DNA from: Lepidostoma basale
Taxonomy: Eukaryota; Arthropoda; Insecta; Trichoptera; Lepidostomatidae
Assembly: GCA_022606425.2 (NCBI GenBank)
Contig: JAHDVF020000246.1
Location: forward strand, 186,001-250,000
Reading direction: 5' to 3'
DNA length: 64,000 nucleotides
Each line of letters opens with the position of its first letter. Position 1 is the first letter of the stretch. The position numbers were made by a program, and so were the translations under genes. The notes under the pieces are model-generated. The model saw only the letters and a program-made list of their open reading frames with translations. It did not search any database and had not been told where the DNA came from. Of the stretch, positions 1 through 11,324 are shown piece after piece.

Positions 1-742
1 GTTTTAAACAATGTGATCTATTTATGCATGAATATCGTCATATCCTTCGTTTTCGTCGTTTCTGAAACTATTGATGAACGAAGAAAACACCCATGGCTAT
101 TTAAATATTTTTTGAATTTTTTTATATTACTAAAACTTTTTTGAAAATTTTGTATAATCGCTTTAATTTTTTTCTCTTCATTCGCATGCAATGCAAAATC
201 GTCTCGCGTGCCAGGTTCACCATCCCTGACCTAGAGTTTACGTTCATTAAGAACATTTCAAGTGAAAACAGATTTTCGTCTAGACAATCAATTAATCGTT
301 TTGATTTGCAAAAAAAGCTAAGAGAAGCTATAAAATAACTAAATAATTGAGAAATTCCACTTTGACATAATAAGAGATCTTAATGAAAATCGTACACTAA
401 GTATTTTTGAACTACGATCTAAATTCAAAGCTTAAAACATTAATATTCTAGAAAAAAAAGTCCACAAATTGAACAAATCTACTGGCCGTTTAACTTATTA
501 GACGGCGATTTGAAAAAAAAACGCTTCTGCCCTGTTTTTTTCAACTTTCCATTTTTTTATTGTAAAAATTAAAATAAAATGAAAAGTTATGGGATTCTCA
601 AAATTTCAAGTAAATCGGTACATTAGAACTTGAGATATCATATTAACCGTATCGAAATAAATTCAGTTTTGAAAAATCGCGTTTAAAGTTAGGAGTCGAG
701 TTTCGCGCGATCTAAGTCATTTAATGGTGTGTTATACTTGAC
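1..742. other. AT-rich stretch without a gene
   Basis: No recognisable coding region. The 65-codon open frame at 141-338 resembles nothing I know. The part from about 450 to 720 reads like the interior of an old DNA transposon, but no termini are seen. Confidence 0.4.
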
Positions 743-979
743 GACCTTCGTGGCCGAGTGGTAAGTGCATTGACTGCCACCCTGTAGGTCCCGGGTTCGA
801 TTCCCGGCGAGGGCAGTGTGATTGTCACACTGTCTTTAGTCCGGTGTAGAATCCACGTGATAATAAAATGGCGATAGATTAGCTACCTATCACATGTCAT
901 GAGAATCAATATGATAGCTATAATACCCTTTACACACGATTTGGTTCATGCTGTCATGATGTAAAGAGCGATTCAACAA

Positions 980-1010
<31 letters not shown>
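743..1010 (+). mobile_element. S1 tRNA-derived SINE, full-length type
   Basis: A tRNA-like head starts at GACCTTCG. The A box TGGCCGAGTGG lies at 751-761 and the B box GGTTCGATTCC at 794-804, matching the internal RNA polymerase III promoter consensus. A body shared with ten other copies in the window follows, and the copy ends in (AAT)n at about 978-1010. The head is not a tRNA gene: the sequence continues without a terminator, and the same 200-270 bp unit is dispersed. It is the best full-length copy together with 47817-48064 and 50850-51082. Confidence 0.9.
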
Positions 1011-1012
<2 letters not shown>

Positions 1013-1014
<2 letters not shown>

Positions 1015-1172
1015 ACTAACTAACAAACTAACCATCACGCCGTCTCCCCGAAAGGGTAGGCAGAAAGACTGGACTGTCACATTTTTACTGATGCGGCACT
1101 CCATCCTTCTATTTTCGCCCCGCGGGAGACGCGGTGTGATAGGTTGCGAACCTCATCGTCACCAATAGTCAA
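1013..1172 (-). mobile_element. S2 short element sharing the LINE A1 3' tail
   Basis: On the minus strand the GC-rich S2 head is followed by about 60 bp that match the 3' end of LINE A1 and a tail of TTAG units. The copy abuts the AAT tail of the S1 element at 743-1010, which suggests insertion next to or into that tail. The head is slightly 5' truncated. Confidence 0.75.
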
Positions 1173-2150
1173 TAGGTGCACCATCTAAAAAGAACATTTT
1201 GTGTTAAATTATTTTTATTTTATTATTTTATTTTATATTATTGTATTTTATATTATTTGTTTTAGATTTATTTTGTGGGTGTTGGACTATCGAAGTGTGC
1301 GCGGGAGATAATAATACTTAAATTTTCTAAATCAGCTATCCCGTTCATACAATTTTCGACCTTCCATGAAGTCGATTTATAATGATTTATTAAGTACAAA
1401 AGAGTTTTTATAATGTGGGCTATTTCGTTTGCCTGGCGCCTATTGTACATTCGTCCGCCCGGACCGATTTAGTCAGTGCGTCACAAAAATTGCTGTAACT
1501 TCGAAAATATTCAGAATTTAAAAAAATACGCTTAGGGTTATATTCTTAAAATATGTAAAAAAAGAAATATAGATTTTTTCAATTTTCTACACTAGAATCC
1601 CTTAAGTTTAACAAAAAAATAACAAAATTTAACAAAATCACCCCCTTAAGTTTAACAAAAATCTAAAAAAAAAAGTTTTAAATTATTTTTAATTATCTCA
1701 CACCAAAAGGCTGCTTCAAACGTATGTACAATTATTTATTTGTTTGACTAACCATCCATATCGTAATTGTATCTTATAAATTATAATGCAATTATACATT
1801 TTTTCCTCTATCACGTCAGTTGTTTATTTTAGAAAAAAATGTTACTCTTGGCTCTAGCCAAGTCTACTCAACTTTTATATTTTTGGTAATGTTGTCACAA
1901 AAAAAACTTTGAAATTAGATGAACTATCAATTTGAGAATTACGATTAGCTAATTTTGTAGGTTTTATTTTATTTTATATGTTTTAACTTGCTGGATGAAT
2001 ATCACACGTGGCGATAATCAAACATTTAGCCATTTATATACCCGAGCTAGTGGCGCAGAATAATGTAATTATAATAGAATAATTCAAGTGTCTTAATTTT
2101 ACTAATTGATTTAAATCTTCCCAAAATAAATTAATCCCTTATTGATTTTA
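1173..2150. other. AT-rich stretch without a gene
   Basis: Short A/T runs and no frame with recognisable protein similarity. The 60-codon minus-strand frame at 1268-1450 is unrecognised. Confidence 0.4.
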
Positions 2151-2590
2151 ATCTCAAAAGAACCCTTAGGATGCAGGTATCCTTAAATGATAGAATCCTG
2201 GAACAGGTTGCAAAGTTTAGATATCTGCTCAGTCAAAATGATCTTGTCAGTGAAACAATAGGACAAGTCAACAAGGTTTCGGCGATATCAGGTTGTCTCT
2301 AGGATATAATATGGAAAAATAAGTATATGAGAACTGACAGTAAGGTCAGAATATATAAAACCTGCGTAAGGCCTATACTGACATAAAGCATTAAGACCAG
2401 AGCGGATACCACAAGAACGAAGGCTAAAGTGCGGGTGGCAGAGATGAGGACGCTGAGGATGATAGCAGGAAGGACTATTCGAGATAGGGTGAGGAACACG
2501 GCTATTCGCGAGATCTGCAAGGTGGAGGATGCGCACGTGCAGAGGATGGATCCCACCAGAATCCCACATGTTGTGGCACATCAGAAAGAA
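2151..2590 (+). mobile_element. RTE-like LINE family B, 3' coding fragment
   Basis: Collinear with the open copy at 18836-19529: it begins at the KEPLGCRLSLND region after the reverse transcriptase core, then passes through the conserved blocks CLKDTIWKNKYMRTDSKVRIYKTC and RTLRMIAG. It carries an in-frame stop near 2300, several small indels, and lacks about 45 bp that encode the VVRWGRQRRRYW block, so the sequence jumps from VED to the HVQRMD block near 2530. There is no GAA tail; both ends are truncated. Dead copy. Confidence 0.85.
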
Positions 2591-3143
2591 GATTTAAATC
2601 TTTAATAGTAATGTAAATGCAAAATAATTTATAATTGAAATATTTGAAAATTTCAACTAACATAACGATCTGTAGAATAATAACGATTCAAATATATTTA
2701 TTAGCTTTGTTGCCTGTTTAATGTACCATCAAATTTCAATTGACAGTAAGACCGATTTATTACTAAGATAACATACCGGAGATATCCACCTACGCATATA
2801 AGAAGTAAATATTACGTGTACGTCTAAAGGAATCGTTTTTATCGGACCCAAGAAACCACTTCCAAAGCAACGAACCGTTAAATCTTGTATCAGATAAAAC
2901 AATGAGAGATTTATTGAAAGCAAAAATATATATTATTATGTTATTCTCTGCTCAGTTTATATAAAAAAAAGATTTCAATAAACACAGAATATACCTTCTT
3001 TAAGGATTATATTTTATATGCAAAAAAAAATATTGTTAAACCATGCTTCTATCTATTTTTTAAATCTTGGAATCGGATTAACGAAACTGTTTTTATTCTA
3101 CTTTTATGTCAACAATATTTAAAAAAAAAATAAAAACATCAAA
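2591..3143. other. AT-rich stretch without a gene
   Basis: No coding region is recognised. The end (about 2990-3143) is flank of the family d hammerhead element that follows. Confidence 0.4.
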
Positions 3144-3174
3144 CACATGTTTCGGAGGTGACCTCCATCCTCAA
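3144..3174 (-). ncRNA. hammerhead-like motif, family d
   Basis: Minus strand reads UUGAGGA, a 5-bp helix II (GGAGG with CCUCC), GAAA and then CAUG. The first core base is U rather than C, and the cleavage triplet reads GUG, which is not permitted, so this copy is probably inactive. AT-rich flanks resemble other family d copies (21570, 57500). Confidence 0.55.
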
Positions 3175-3304
3175 GTGTAAATATATAAAAGTTATAAAGT
3201 CCAAAACATGATATGTTAGGTATTTAAAAGTATATATATATACATATTTAAAAAATAAAACTAGAATACGAATAGCGCAGTTAATTTAAATCCAATGTTA
3301 TTTA

Positions 3305-3480
3305 TTCTCTCTTTCTTTTTGCCATTTTTCATCATCTGGGATCGGCCCTCTTCGTACGAAAACGCCAATTTTTTTTATCCTGGATCATCTCCACTGCCAG
3401 GTTATCGTGTAAAAGCTCTTTTTACATGTTGACCCACCATGTTTCCATTGGGCGGCCTATTCCTCTGAGTTTTGTGGGAA
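3305..3480 (-). mobile_element. LINE (RTE-like, family G) C-terminal fragment
   Basis: Minus-strand translation, with one frameshift, gives the pattern RGIGRPMETWWVNM ... MIQDKKNWRFRTKRADP. This matches the usual end of many RTE-like proteins (GRP..RW..., then DR..WR...R.ADP). Only the last 55 or so residues remain. Confidence 0.55.
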
Positions 3481-3815
3481 AGCTGATGTTTTTTTTTAAA
3501 TTTTAATAAGACTGTAGATGTGACTCTGGAAAAACCGATCAGAAATTTACAAAGAAAGGGAAAATTTAGCATTTTATCATTTTTAAGCTAGCATGATATT
3601 ACCCGTTTAACCTTTAAAGATGATTATCTCAGAACACGATGATTTCGAATTTCGAGCTGATTAAAAAATGTCTTAAGTTTCTTTTATAATCACCTTTATT
3701 TTGTGTTGTCGATTCACATTTGAATTAATTGAAAAGCAATTTGTATTTTCACAAAAAAATATATATTTGCCGACATGTTTTGCTATTTTGTTATTATAAC
3801 ATACTCGTATACTCA

Positions 3816-4016
3816 ACAGCGGAAAGAATTGTGGCCCAGTATCTTGCAAAACCAACATCCGGGGACTCTGTCGATAGCTTTCACCGGGTCAATAAAGAGA
3901 AGGTGCAAGTTTTTGCGGTATTTTTCATTGTAATTATTGGTAAGCACAGTCACGTGGACAGTATATGTTGTAGATTTACCCGGAAAGAAACCAAACTGCC
4001 AATCGGTTATCTTCAC
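3816..4016 (-). mobile_element. reverse transcriptase fragment of a non-LTR element
   Basis: A 67-codon minus-strand frame contains QFGFFPGKSTT followed by LHLLFIDPVKAIDRVP. These correspond to reverse transcriptase motif 2 (QFGF.PGRST) and motif 3 (F.D..KA.D.V), which carries the first catalytic aspartate. The YADD motif and the rest of the protein are absent. Which LINE family it belongs to cannot be told from this piece. Confidence 0.75.
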
Positions 4017-4061
4017 AATATTCCATAATATTGTGAATGTAAAATGAGTTCAAAATATAAC

Positions 4062-4682
4062 CCGGGCAAGGCCTATATTGACATATGGCATAGAGTAGCT
4101 GGCTACTTACAATGGCTGGCAAAATTCTTCGAGATAGGATGAGGAACATGGCTATAATAATAATAATATGATATAATCACCTCAAGGGCGCATTAAGACG
4201 TGTTTTAAATCTAAATGTGAACGCTGCATCTGATTGATATTCACGATCGATTAGAAAGTATAATTGAACAAAATATGCAAGTTTTAAATTGGGTATGAAA
4301 TATGAAAAATATGGGTTTTCAGCTTAGATCTGAAATCTGTCGGATCATTTATGCATCTGAGGTGTGAAGGCAGTTTGTTCCAAGCTGATGGACCGGCTAC
4401 CGCAAACGCTCGATCCACGAAATTTGTACTAGGGCAACGGCTATCCTCGAATTCTGCAAGGTAGGGGATATTGTCAGATGGGGTAGACAATGCAGAAAAC
4501 ATTTGAATGCCCACGTGCAGATTATGGATTCATCCTGAATCTTATACGTTGTAAATGAGATTCTATTAAACCTTTGTTCAACCACCAAAAAGATGGAAGG
4601 ATAGCTGGGAATCAACTTACAAAAAAGGGCTAGCGTGAATTAAAGAACAGACCACGGGTCTAAAAGGAGGAAGAAGAAGATA
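4062..4682 (+). mobile_element. RTE-like LINE family B copy, interrupted
   Basis: Two family B pieces flank a foreign insertion at 4156-4434. The left piece (4062-4155) covers the PILTYGI and TLRDRVRNTAI blocks; the right piece (4435-4682) covers the C-terminal blocks and ends in a GAAGAAGAAGA tail. GGCTAT occurs at both junctions (4150-4155 and 4439-4444), as expected for a target duplication of the inserted element. Several stops and frameshifts. Confidence 0.75.
4156..4434 (-). mobile_element. L2/CR1-like LINE, 3' fragment
   Basis: The minus-strand frame from 4514 downwards includes DRAFAVAGPSAWNKLPSHL and FRSKLKTHIF, the well-known C-terminal signature of L2/CR1-group proteins (DRAF.V..P..WN.LP..LR ... 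FK..LKT.LF). After the stop come a short 3' UTR and a tail of ATT units at 4156-4170. The UTR and tail agree with the copy at 14150-14692. It sits inside a family B LINE. Confidence 0.8.
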
Positions 4683-5294
4683 CCATAAATTTATTATTGC
4701 CAATGAAAATGGCAATTATTTATGAAATTTCGACAAAAGTAATAAACTACTTCCAAACGCACCTACAATTTAACGGTCTCTCCACACGAAACTAAGTAAT
4801 TGAATTGACCCCAATGTTGACGCCAGGCAAACAGCGCCAGTCACCGACATGTCGAAATAATATTTTCCCTTTGTCGGGGTTCCCTACCATTATAATATCA
4901 TCTATTCCTCGTAAATTTATTCAATCAAAGTGCTCACAAATACAGGCGATGGAGGCTGTTCGGTTATCCTCCAGTCTGGACGAAATAGGTTTATTAACCA
5001 TAGAAATGTCCCCCAACATTTTTTTCAGCCGGTTCATAATTTCATTTCTCTGATTTATTTTGATTTCATTTGCATTCCATGTCTTTACTTATTTTTGGCA
5101 CATTGCATTTGGCATATTAAGTTAATATTTTGATACCTTTCGTTGCCAGAGCAATCGATATTAATTTTATGTTAATTATTATATAAATTGGAAATCAAAT
5201 CAGTAGTTTAATTCAAGGTTATTGAATAAAATATACATATAAATAATATTATTGTCATAAAATTATATTTTTTTATTTTTATTTTTATATTTAA
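4683..5294. other. stretch without a gene
   Basis: Nothing recognised. The open frames at 4805-5053 and 4930-5133 overlap in different frames and show no protein family features. Confidence 0.4.
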
Positions 5295-5462
5295 AAGGTT
5301 AGTCATGTCAGAAGCCGGAAGAATCGACGTGCGTGTATGACTCGCTGTATGAATGTGGAGAAATCTAGTGAGGTATATCAGGATAGAGTAGTGTGGTGGT
5401 CCATTCTCTCTGCCTACCCCTGGAAACGTCGTGATAGTTTGTTGTTGTTGTTGTTGTTATTA
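5295..5462 (+). mobile_element. RTE-like LINE family A2, last 150 bp
   Basis: Encodes the degraded terminal blocks GHVRSRKNRRACMTRCMN and VVWRSILSAYP and ends in a (TTG)n tail at 5440-5457. 5' truncated. Confidence 0.85.
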
Positions 5463-5499
5463 TCATAATTAAAAATAACGCAGAAATATATGGTATTTT

Positions 5500-5703
5500 T
5501 TTCCTTGTATACAACAGTTCGTTTGAACCGAAAACAAATTATTTTAGCTATTATATTGATTCTCATGACATGTTATAGTTAGCCAATATCGCCATTTTAT
5601 TGTCACGAGAATTCTACACCAGACCAAAAACAGTGTGTCAATCATACTGCCATCGCCGGGAATCGAACCCGGAACCTTCGGTATGAAAGTCATAGCTCTT
5701 ACC
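5500..5703 (-). mobile_element. S1 SINE, second 3'-end type
   Basis: B box region at about 5660-5670 on the minus strand. The 5' end of the head is cut in the A-box area. Its 3' end lacks the AAT tail and instead runs into a GTATACAA-containing segment shared with 54655-54880. Confidence 0.75.
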
Positions 5704-6641
5704 CGTTGTTTATTAAACAGTGATGTAATACGTAATATCAACATTTTTATATTGATGAAAACGTCTGTGTTCTGAATGTTTTTTTATACTGTATTTCATC
5801 AGAGTGACTTTTTATACCTTACTTAGTATTTATCAAAATCAATATCAATTGTCATTTCGTGTATAATAATTCCTTCTCCCCTTTCTTATTTTTTTTTTTG
5901 GTATTATTTCAGATTCCTCTGATGTTGATTTTCACTTAAAAGTAGGCGTCTATATACTCGGCTACTCGAAACAGCTCCTCAATACTTTTTAAGGACAGTC
6001 CAGCACCTTGTATGCCAAGTGATTCGGAGCCAAGAGAATCGCCTCCTGCCAACACCTCATCGACTCTCTATTTTGCCCTCAATGATCAGGTACCAAAAAA
6101 TTCATTACTTATTCCTTAGTAAGGCAAAATATCTCTCTCAAATATATATAAATAAGTTTCTTTAAAATGACGATGAAGTAAATTTTTAATCACGTTTTTA
6201 AGTGTGTTATTCAACGACCGGTTCGCGCAAGCCGGTTCGAAAGCGCAAGGGACATCACTAAGGGGCCAATTTCTAGAAATACCCTTGAAACCATACAATA
6301 TTGTGCCAGTAACAACATGTCAATTGCTTTTGAAATATTATGTTTAAGTCAAAGCCTTTGTTGTGCCCCGAACCACATTTTCGTTTGGTATGAAGAGAAA
6401 ATCCGAATTAAGTAATAAAACGGAACAATTCTTGCTGTCTTTAGTAAGATTTGGGGCAAACAATGCTTGTTCCACAAGGAGCGTAATTTACGTTCTAAAT
6501 TGGAATTCTTGGAAATTACAAGTTTTATGCTAAGATATGTGATGACGATTACAAATTACGATTACAAAATTACAAACATATTATTCATTGATTTGACTGA
6601 AATCTCTTGATGGAAGTTTACTTATTAGTTAATTACACTTA
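5704..6641. other. stretch without a gene
   Basis: No gene is recognised. A short piece at 6590-6620 matches the outer edge of the family b hammerhead element (TCTCTTGATGGAAGTT). Confidence 0.4.
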
Positions 6642-6998
6642 TTCGTCTTTTTCTTCTTCCTCAGCCTATTCCCGTCCACTCCTGGACAAAGCCCTCCTCC
6701 ATTCGCTTCCATGTCACTCTGTCTTGTGCAGTCTGCATCCAGGTTATTCCGACGTGTCTGTTCAGATCATCCTTTCACCGTAGTTGCAGTCGCCCTGCAC
6801 TTCTCTTTGCCGTCCACGGTCTCCAAGTCAGCAGTCTTCTTGTCCACTTTTCATCTGAGCTTCTAGCTACGTGACCTGTCCATTGCCATTTTAGAGTCGC
6901 CACCCGGTGGATGATGTCAGTGACCATTCTGTTTTCTCTCACCGTATCGTTCCTGACTCTGCCTCTTAGGCTTATTACTAACATGGCTCTTTCGTAAT
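6642..6998 (-). mobile_element. RTE-like LINE family C, C-terminal fragment
   Basis: The minus-strand frame 6984-6775 reads SLRGRVRNDTVRENR, TDIIHRVATLKWQWTGHVAR and then a WRPWTAKRSAGR block. This is the classic C-terminal region of RTE-like endonuclease-reverse transcriptase proteins (LKWQWAGH.AR, RP.TGKRS.GRP). A stop follows, but the reading continues to the WMQTAQDR and EWTGIG blocks and a GAA-rich tail near 6645. 5' truncated. Confidence 0.8.
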
Positions 6999-7019
6999 TC
7001 CACTTATTACTGTTATTTT

Positions 7020-7056
7020 GATAGTGATCGGTATCGCCAGGCCTGCTATCATTGCC
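7020..7056 (-). ncRNA. degenerate hammerhead-like motif, family b
   Basis: The minus strand has a CCTGGC arm followed by GATACCGATCACTATC, resembling the family b pattern CTGGC-GAAACCGGTCGCTGTC with point changes. The core is lost. Confidence 0.35.
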
Positions 7057-7394
7057 ATCGCTAGGCTATTTTTGTGTTCTTTCATGCGTTATATTCCATC
7101 TCTCTTACGCATATACGTATGACGCAATCAACAGTAGTCTCATGAAAAAATCAATACAAATAAATTGTATTTTTTTATATTAAAATCGATATATGCAATG
7201 ACTTGCTGCAATACGTACAATTAACAATACTCACACAATGATAAAAAATAGATAAATATAATAAAAAAAAGGTCAAAATTAATGTACAAAAAAAATTTAT
7301 TCTTTTCGTACAAGTTTTAAATTTGTATTACACTTGTATCTACTATAAGGTGTAAATTTCAACTACCCAATTCGGAAATTATTCCATAACATGG

Positions 7395-7525
7395 GTACTT
7401 GGATTTATTATCATCGCGGAGGGAATGGTTGAGGGCAGAAACTCTCAAGGTCGCCCAAGAGACGTTTATATAGACCAGGTGATCAGAGACATGCGCTGTG
7501 GTAGTGTGGTGAACGATTAGATAAT
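7395..7525 (+). mobile_element. LINE C-terminal sliver (RTE-like)
   Basis: Plus-strand translation gives EGMVEGRNSQGRPRDVYIDQ and then VIRDMRCGSV. This matches the GK.EG.R.RGRPR....QI..D terminal block of another RTE-like lineage. Both ends are truncated. Confidence 0.5.
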
Positions 7526-7852
7526 ATAAAGAAAGTTTATTGCAGACCGATTCCAAGGATTTTAACTAAGAAAATTTTTTTTATGTAATTTGTCATAAAG
7601 TTTATTTCCTTGAATTTCGCGTACTTATTTATTTCGTATATAATATATTTTCTAAAGTTCAATATTATTGGGTATCTTTACATCCGGGTTGTTACACAAT
7701 ACAGATACTTAGTAAAAATTTTAATATGTATATTTTTAAATAATTTTAGATGAATAATTTGCATGGCATATTAAGCCTACTCAACGCTACAGAAAATACT
7801 GAGTACGTATTTGTTGTCTTGTTAATTATTTTAAATAAATAAAATGAACTAT
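7526..7852. other. AT-rich stretch without a gene
   Basis: Nothing recognised. Confidence 0.4.
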
Positions 7853-8072
7853 CTAACTAACGAACCATCACGCCGTCTCCCCGAACGGGCAAGCAGAAAG
7901 AATAGACCGCCACACTTTTATTTCCTGACATATTTTTCTCGGTTCCTTAACGTTCATAGATCGTGTCATGCACGTTCGTCAATTTCTCTGACTCCTCACG
8001 TAGCCGACATTCAATATTTGGTTTATTTCTTCGTGCTACGTTTTCCTTGGTCTATCTCTTTTTCTAGTTCCA
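7853..8072 (-). mobile_element. RTE-like LINE family A1, 3' fragment
   Basis: Minus strand: blocks corresponding to RGRPRKTW, NVGHVRSQRNR and CMNVEEA are recognisable, followed by the conserved 3' UTR (CGGGGAGACGGCGTGATGG type) and a short TTAG tail at 7853-7860. 5' truncated. Confidence 0.85.
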
Positions 8073-8228
8073 TAATACAATGAATATTACAAAAACACTA
8101 CCCACTCAGGCAACTAGGTAGAAAGATACTGAAATAAAAAAACTGGGTAATTACCAAAAATTATTGATAAATACAAGAATATTAATATTTTAAAAGAAGA
8201 ATAAAAATTTCGCTTGATGAAAAGAAAA

Positions 8229-8455
8229 CTAAGAAACCATCACCCCGTCTCCCGAAGGGTTCGGCAGAAAGACTGGACTGCCACACTTTTCATTCCTGGC
8301 ATACTTCTTCCGCTATCATTTATCCGCCTTGCATTCTTTTCGTACTTTTCATAAGGTGTTCTATCATACATTGTTTTTTCGCACATTCTTCTCAGTGATC
8401 TCATTTCTGCATCATTTATCTAACTTTATCCTTCTTCTGCCAAGTCTAAGATTCA
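8229..8455 (-). mobile_element. RTE-like LINE family A1, internally deleted
   Basis: Minus strand joins the 3' terminal about 90 bp directly to an upstream block (KKDE.. N.AEMRSLRR.C and YDR). The GRPRKTW and CMNVEEA blocks are missing. Dead copy. Confidence 0.75.
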
Positions 8456-8574
8456 CTTGTATATACATATAAGGGTATACACTAGATCCCCATTGTGCAC
8501 TGCCATCTTTGTTTCAGTCGATAAACATTATTTGTATTTGCAGTGATGATAGAACCGAGGAAAACGTGAACACG

Positions 8575-8755
8575 ATTAAATACATTAAATATTAAATCCC
8601 GGGCACGTGAGGTGTCGGAGAAATCGACGTGCGTGCATGACACGATGTGTGAATGTAGAAGAATCATGAAAAAATATGTCAGAAAATAACAGTGTGGCAG
8701 TCCACTATTTTTGACCAACCTTTCGGGGAGACGCCGTGACGGTTAGTTAGTTAAG
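8575..8755 (+). mobile_element. RTE-like LINE family A1, 3' fragment
   Basis: Terminal GHVRCRRNRRACMTRCVN-type block, 3' UTR and TTAG tail at 8740-8752. 5' truncated and faces the A1 copies at 7853 and 8229. Confidence 0.85.
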
Positions 8756-9334
8756 TGATGTATTATAGTTTTTATTTTGTTTTCAGCATCAAATTCTTCT
8801 TTTTCCATTTCACTATCTCTTGGAAACATTTTTCAGACAATTTTAAGACAACGCGTATAAGATTGTCTTGTTCTTTTCCTCTAATTTCTTAATTAACTGT
8901 GAAATGTTTTGACATTCCGAGTAGGGGACTGACAGGGATGTTTATTATTTTCTTTGGAATTTCTATTTTCGTCCAACGTCCCAGTAGCTACCATATTTAT
9001 GATCGCTTGAAATACAAATTGTTCTCTAGTTTATATGTCAGTCGGGTGCTTAAGCGGTCTCATTAATTTTTATTTCCTTTGGTAAAAGGAAACAATGCAG
9101 TGTTTACTTCTGGGCGGTTAAAGTGTGCCGTTAGGTCTTCAGATTTACTGCGACTAATTTTACTAAGCAATTTCAAACTATTTGTTAGATAAGTCATTAA
9201 GAACAATATGCCCTATTAAGCAGTTTATACCCTTATGGATAACGGTATTATAATGTCTTAAAGTTATTTATATAAAGTTGATAGCTTATGACTACATTAA
9301 TTCAAATATATTTTTTTTAATTGTTATAACGTGA
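8756..9334. other. stretch without a gene
   Basis: Nothing recognised. Confidence 0.4.
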
Positions 9335-10334
9335 TATTTTGAACCTGGAGGATGTCATAAACATAATGCGAGAATACAATATCTCTTCATCAATGATCAA
9401 AACTATCCACAGTATGAATATCAATGATAAGACGCGGATCAGAACAGGCGGAGATTTAACAAAGGAAATATGGTACCCACTATAACTGGCATAAAACAGG
9501 GAGACAGACTCATATTTTTTATTTAACATTATTATATATAAAAAAAAAAAGAAGATGTGTCTTTACTGGACCTAGGTTACAGAATGGGAAATAATGTTAT
9601 CAATATAGTATACTATGCTGACGACGCTGCAATACTAGCAGAGAATGCTCTACAAATTCCACCTCACATCTAAAAAATATAACATGACAATTTCTACTAG
9701 TAAAACGAAGTGCTTAACGATATCAAAAGAGTCTCTCAGATGTAAAATGATCATCGATAACACACCTATTGAGCAAGTCATGCGATTTACTTACCTAGGC
9801 ATAGAGATCGGTAGCTGCAGTGACCTATATGACGAGGTGCTAGCACAAACCAACAGAGCAACAGCCGTGGCTGGCTGCTTGCGCGACACCATATGGAGAA
9901 ACAAATGCATGCTAACCGAAAGTAAAGTCAAGATATACAAGGCGTGCGTTCGCCCCATCATGACGTATGGAATAGACGTCAGAGCCGATACGATAGAACT
10001 AAGAACCTTTTGAAAGTAGGAGAAATGCGAACCCTACGCTACATCACAGGCAAAATACTCAGAGATCGGATCCGAAATGAAACGATAAGGTTTATATGTG
10101 GTGTCGAGGACATTGTGAGATGGGGAAGAAGCAGAAGGTGCCTTTGAAGAGACCACGTGGACCGCATGGAAAATACAAGAATTGCAAAAATTGTTAAATA
10201 TGAAAACTCAAACAGCAAGAGATTACCAGGAAGGCCGCCAAAGAGATTGAGAGATGGCTGGACATCATCATCTCAAGACAGCCCACCGTCACAAACAGGT
10301 CATACGACCTAAACTTAAGAGAAGAAGAAGATAT
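9335..10334 (+). mobile_element. RTE-like LINE family B, longest 5' extent
   Basis: This copy reaches further upstream than any other family B copy. Around 9486-9515 it encodes TGIKQGDRL, the reverse transcriptase motif that normally reads G..QGD.LSP. At 9607-9646 it encodes VYYADDAAILAEN, the catalytic YADD motif. The part after it (9645-10013) is open for 122 codons: thumb/connection region including RFTYLGIEIGS, CLRDTIWRNK and CVRPIMTYGID. A frameshift near 10010 moves the reading to MRTLRYITGK and VEDIVRWGRS. It ends in a GAAGAAGAAGA tail at 10320-10331. A deletion just after the YADD motif and stops near 9480-9530 make it non-functional. Confidence 0.85.
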
Positions 10335-11127
10335 TTTAAACAATCCTAAGATAAATAACTTTAACAATACCCTCAACGTGAGACCGCCAGAGTCCTTTTC
10401 AATTAAATGTCGCGTAACTTTATCCAGTACAATAGAAAAGAGAATTTTCCGATAATGAGTCACATCCAATTGAAAATATCGCGTAATAAATATTAAAATG
10501 CCATTGTTTGTCGCTCCAACGAAATGGAGATAATTTAAGCAAATTGAATTCTTTGATTCTATTCCCGATGAAGCAGATGCCTCGCATAGTTTTTCATATC
10601 AATCAATCGGGTTCCCGAGTGCCATTACCGCTGGGAAGAAAGGCCGACGCCTCGTGAGATATAAAACCGGAATAAAAAAGGAATAAAATGCCAAATGTGG
10701 ATACAGAACGGTTTATATTCGGAGCAGATTGAAAGATTTTTATTCCAAATATCGAATTTAGAAAACGTGCTGGTTTATGGTCGTCCGCCGGACATTCGCC
10801 GATACGACAGCAAAGGCGGAAATCGAAAAATGTTTATATTTATCTAGGGAAATATGTATTGATTTTCCTAAGGAAATAATTATTGTCTCCGTTTTACGTA
10901 AACAAGTTGATTGCTGCCTTCGGGGATGACAAAAACGACTTCATTTTACGTTATGCATTTAATTTATTATCAATGTTTGTCGAAATATTACGAAATTAAC
11001 CTTTAATAGTACTTAATATTGAAAAAAACAATAATTTTCAAGTCGTTTTATTTGTTTATGTAATCTTGAAGCTCCGGCGAGAGCAAAACTGTATATTTCT
11101 TCAAAAAAGAGGTGCAAAGACAAAGTT
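10335..11127. other. non-repetitive-looking stretch without a gene
   Basis: No element or gene is recognised. The segment 10560-10820 is richer in G/C than its surroundings and matches none of the window's repeats; it might be single-copy DNA. Confidence 0.35.
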
Positions 11128-11314
11128 AATAAGTAATACGAATGAAAACGTCAGTTTTCTAGAAGTTTTATTATATTTTAGGGGAATGACATGTTTCGCC
11201 CTTCTAAGGCATTTAATACTGACATTTGATAATGCCTTAGATGGGCGAAACATGTCATTTCCATAAAATATAATAAAACTTCTAGAAAACTGACGTTTTC
11301 ATTCGTATTAATTA
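11128..11314. mobile_element. family c foldback element
   Basis: An almost perfect palindrome: the left arm (ATACGAATGAAAACGTCAG ...) returns inverted in the right arm. Each arm has a hammerhead-like block; on the plus strand 11226-11256 reads TTGATAA, a loop, GGGC, GAAA, CATG, TC. Relative to CUGANGA the core has U at position 3 and A at position 8, so activity is unlikely. The 3' flank continues at 11543 beyond a nested family b element. Confidence 0.7.
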
Positions 11315-11324
11315 TTTAATATGG

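Noticed and set aside
743..815. Possible tRNA gene (A and B boxes, GGTTCGATTCC) here and at ten other sites
   Set aside because: The heads are joined to a shared 100-200 bp body and tail and carry different mutations; acceptor-stem pairing is incomplete. They are tRNA-derived SINEs.
10194..10469. 91-codon minus-strand frame (DKVTRHLIEKDSG) as a reverse transcriptase piece
   Set aside because: Only a vague resemblance, without any catalytic motif, and half of it is antisense to the LINE B 3' end.
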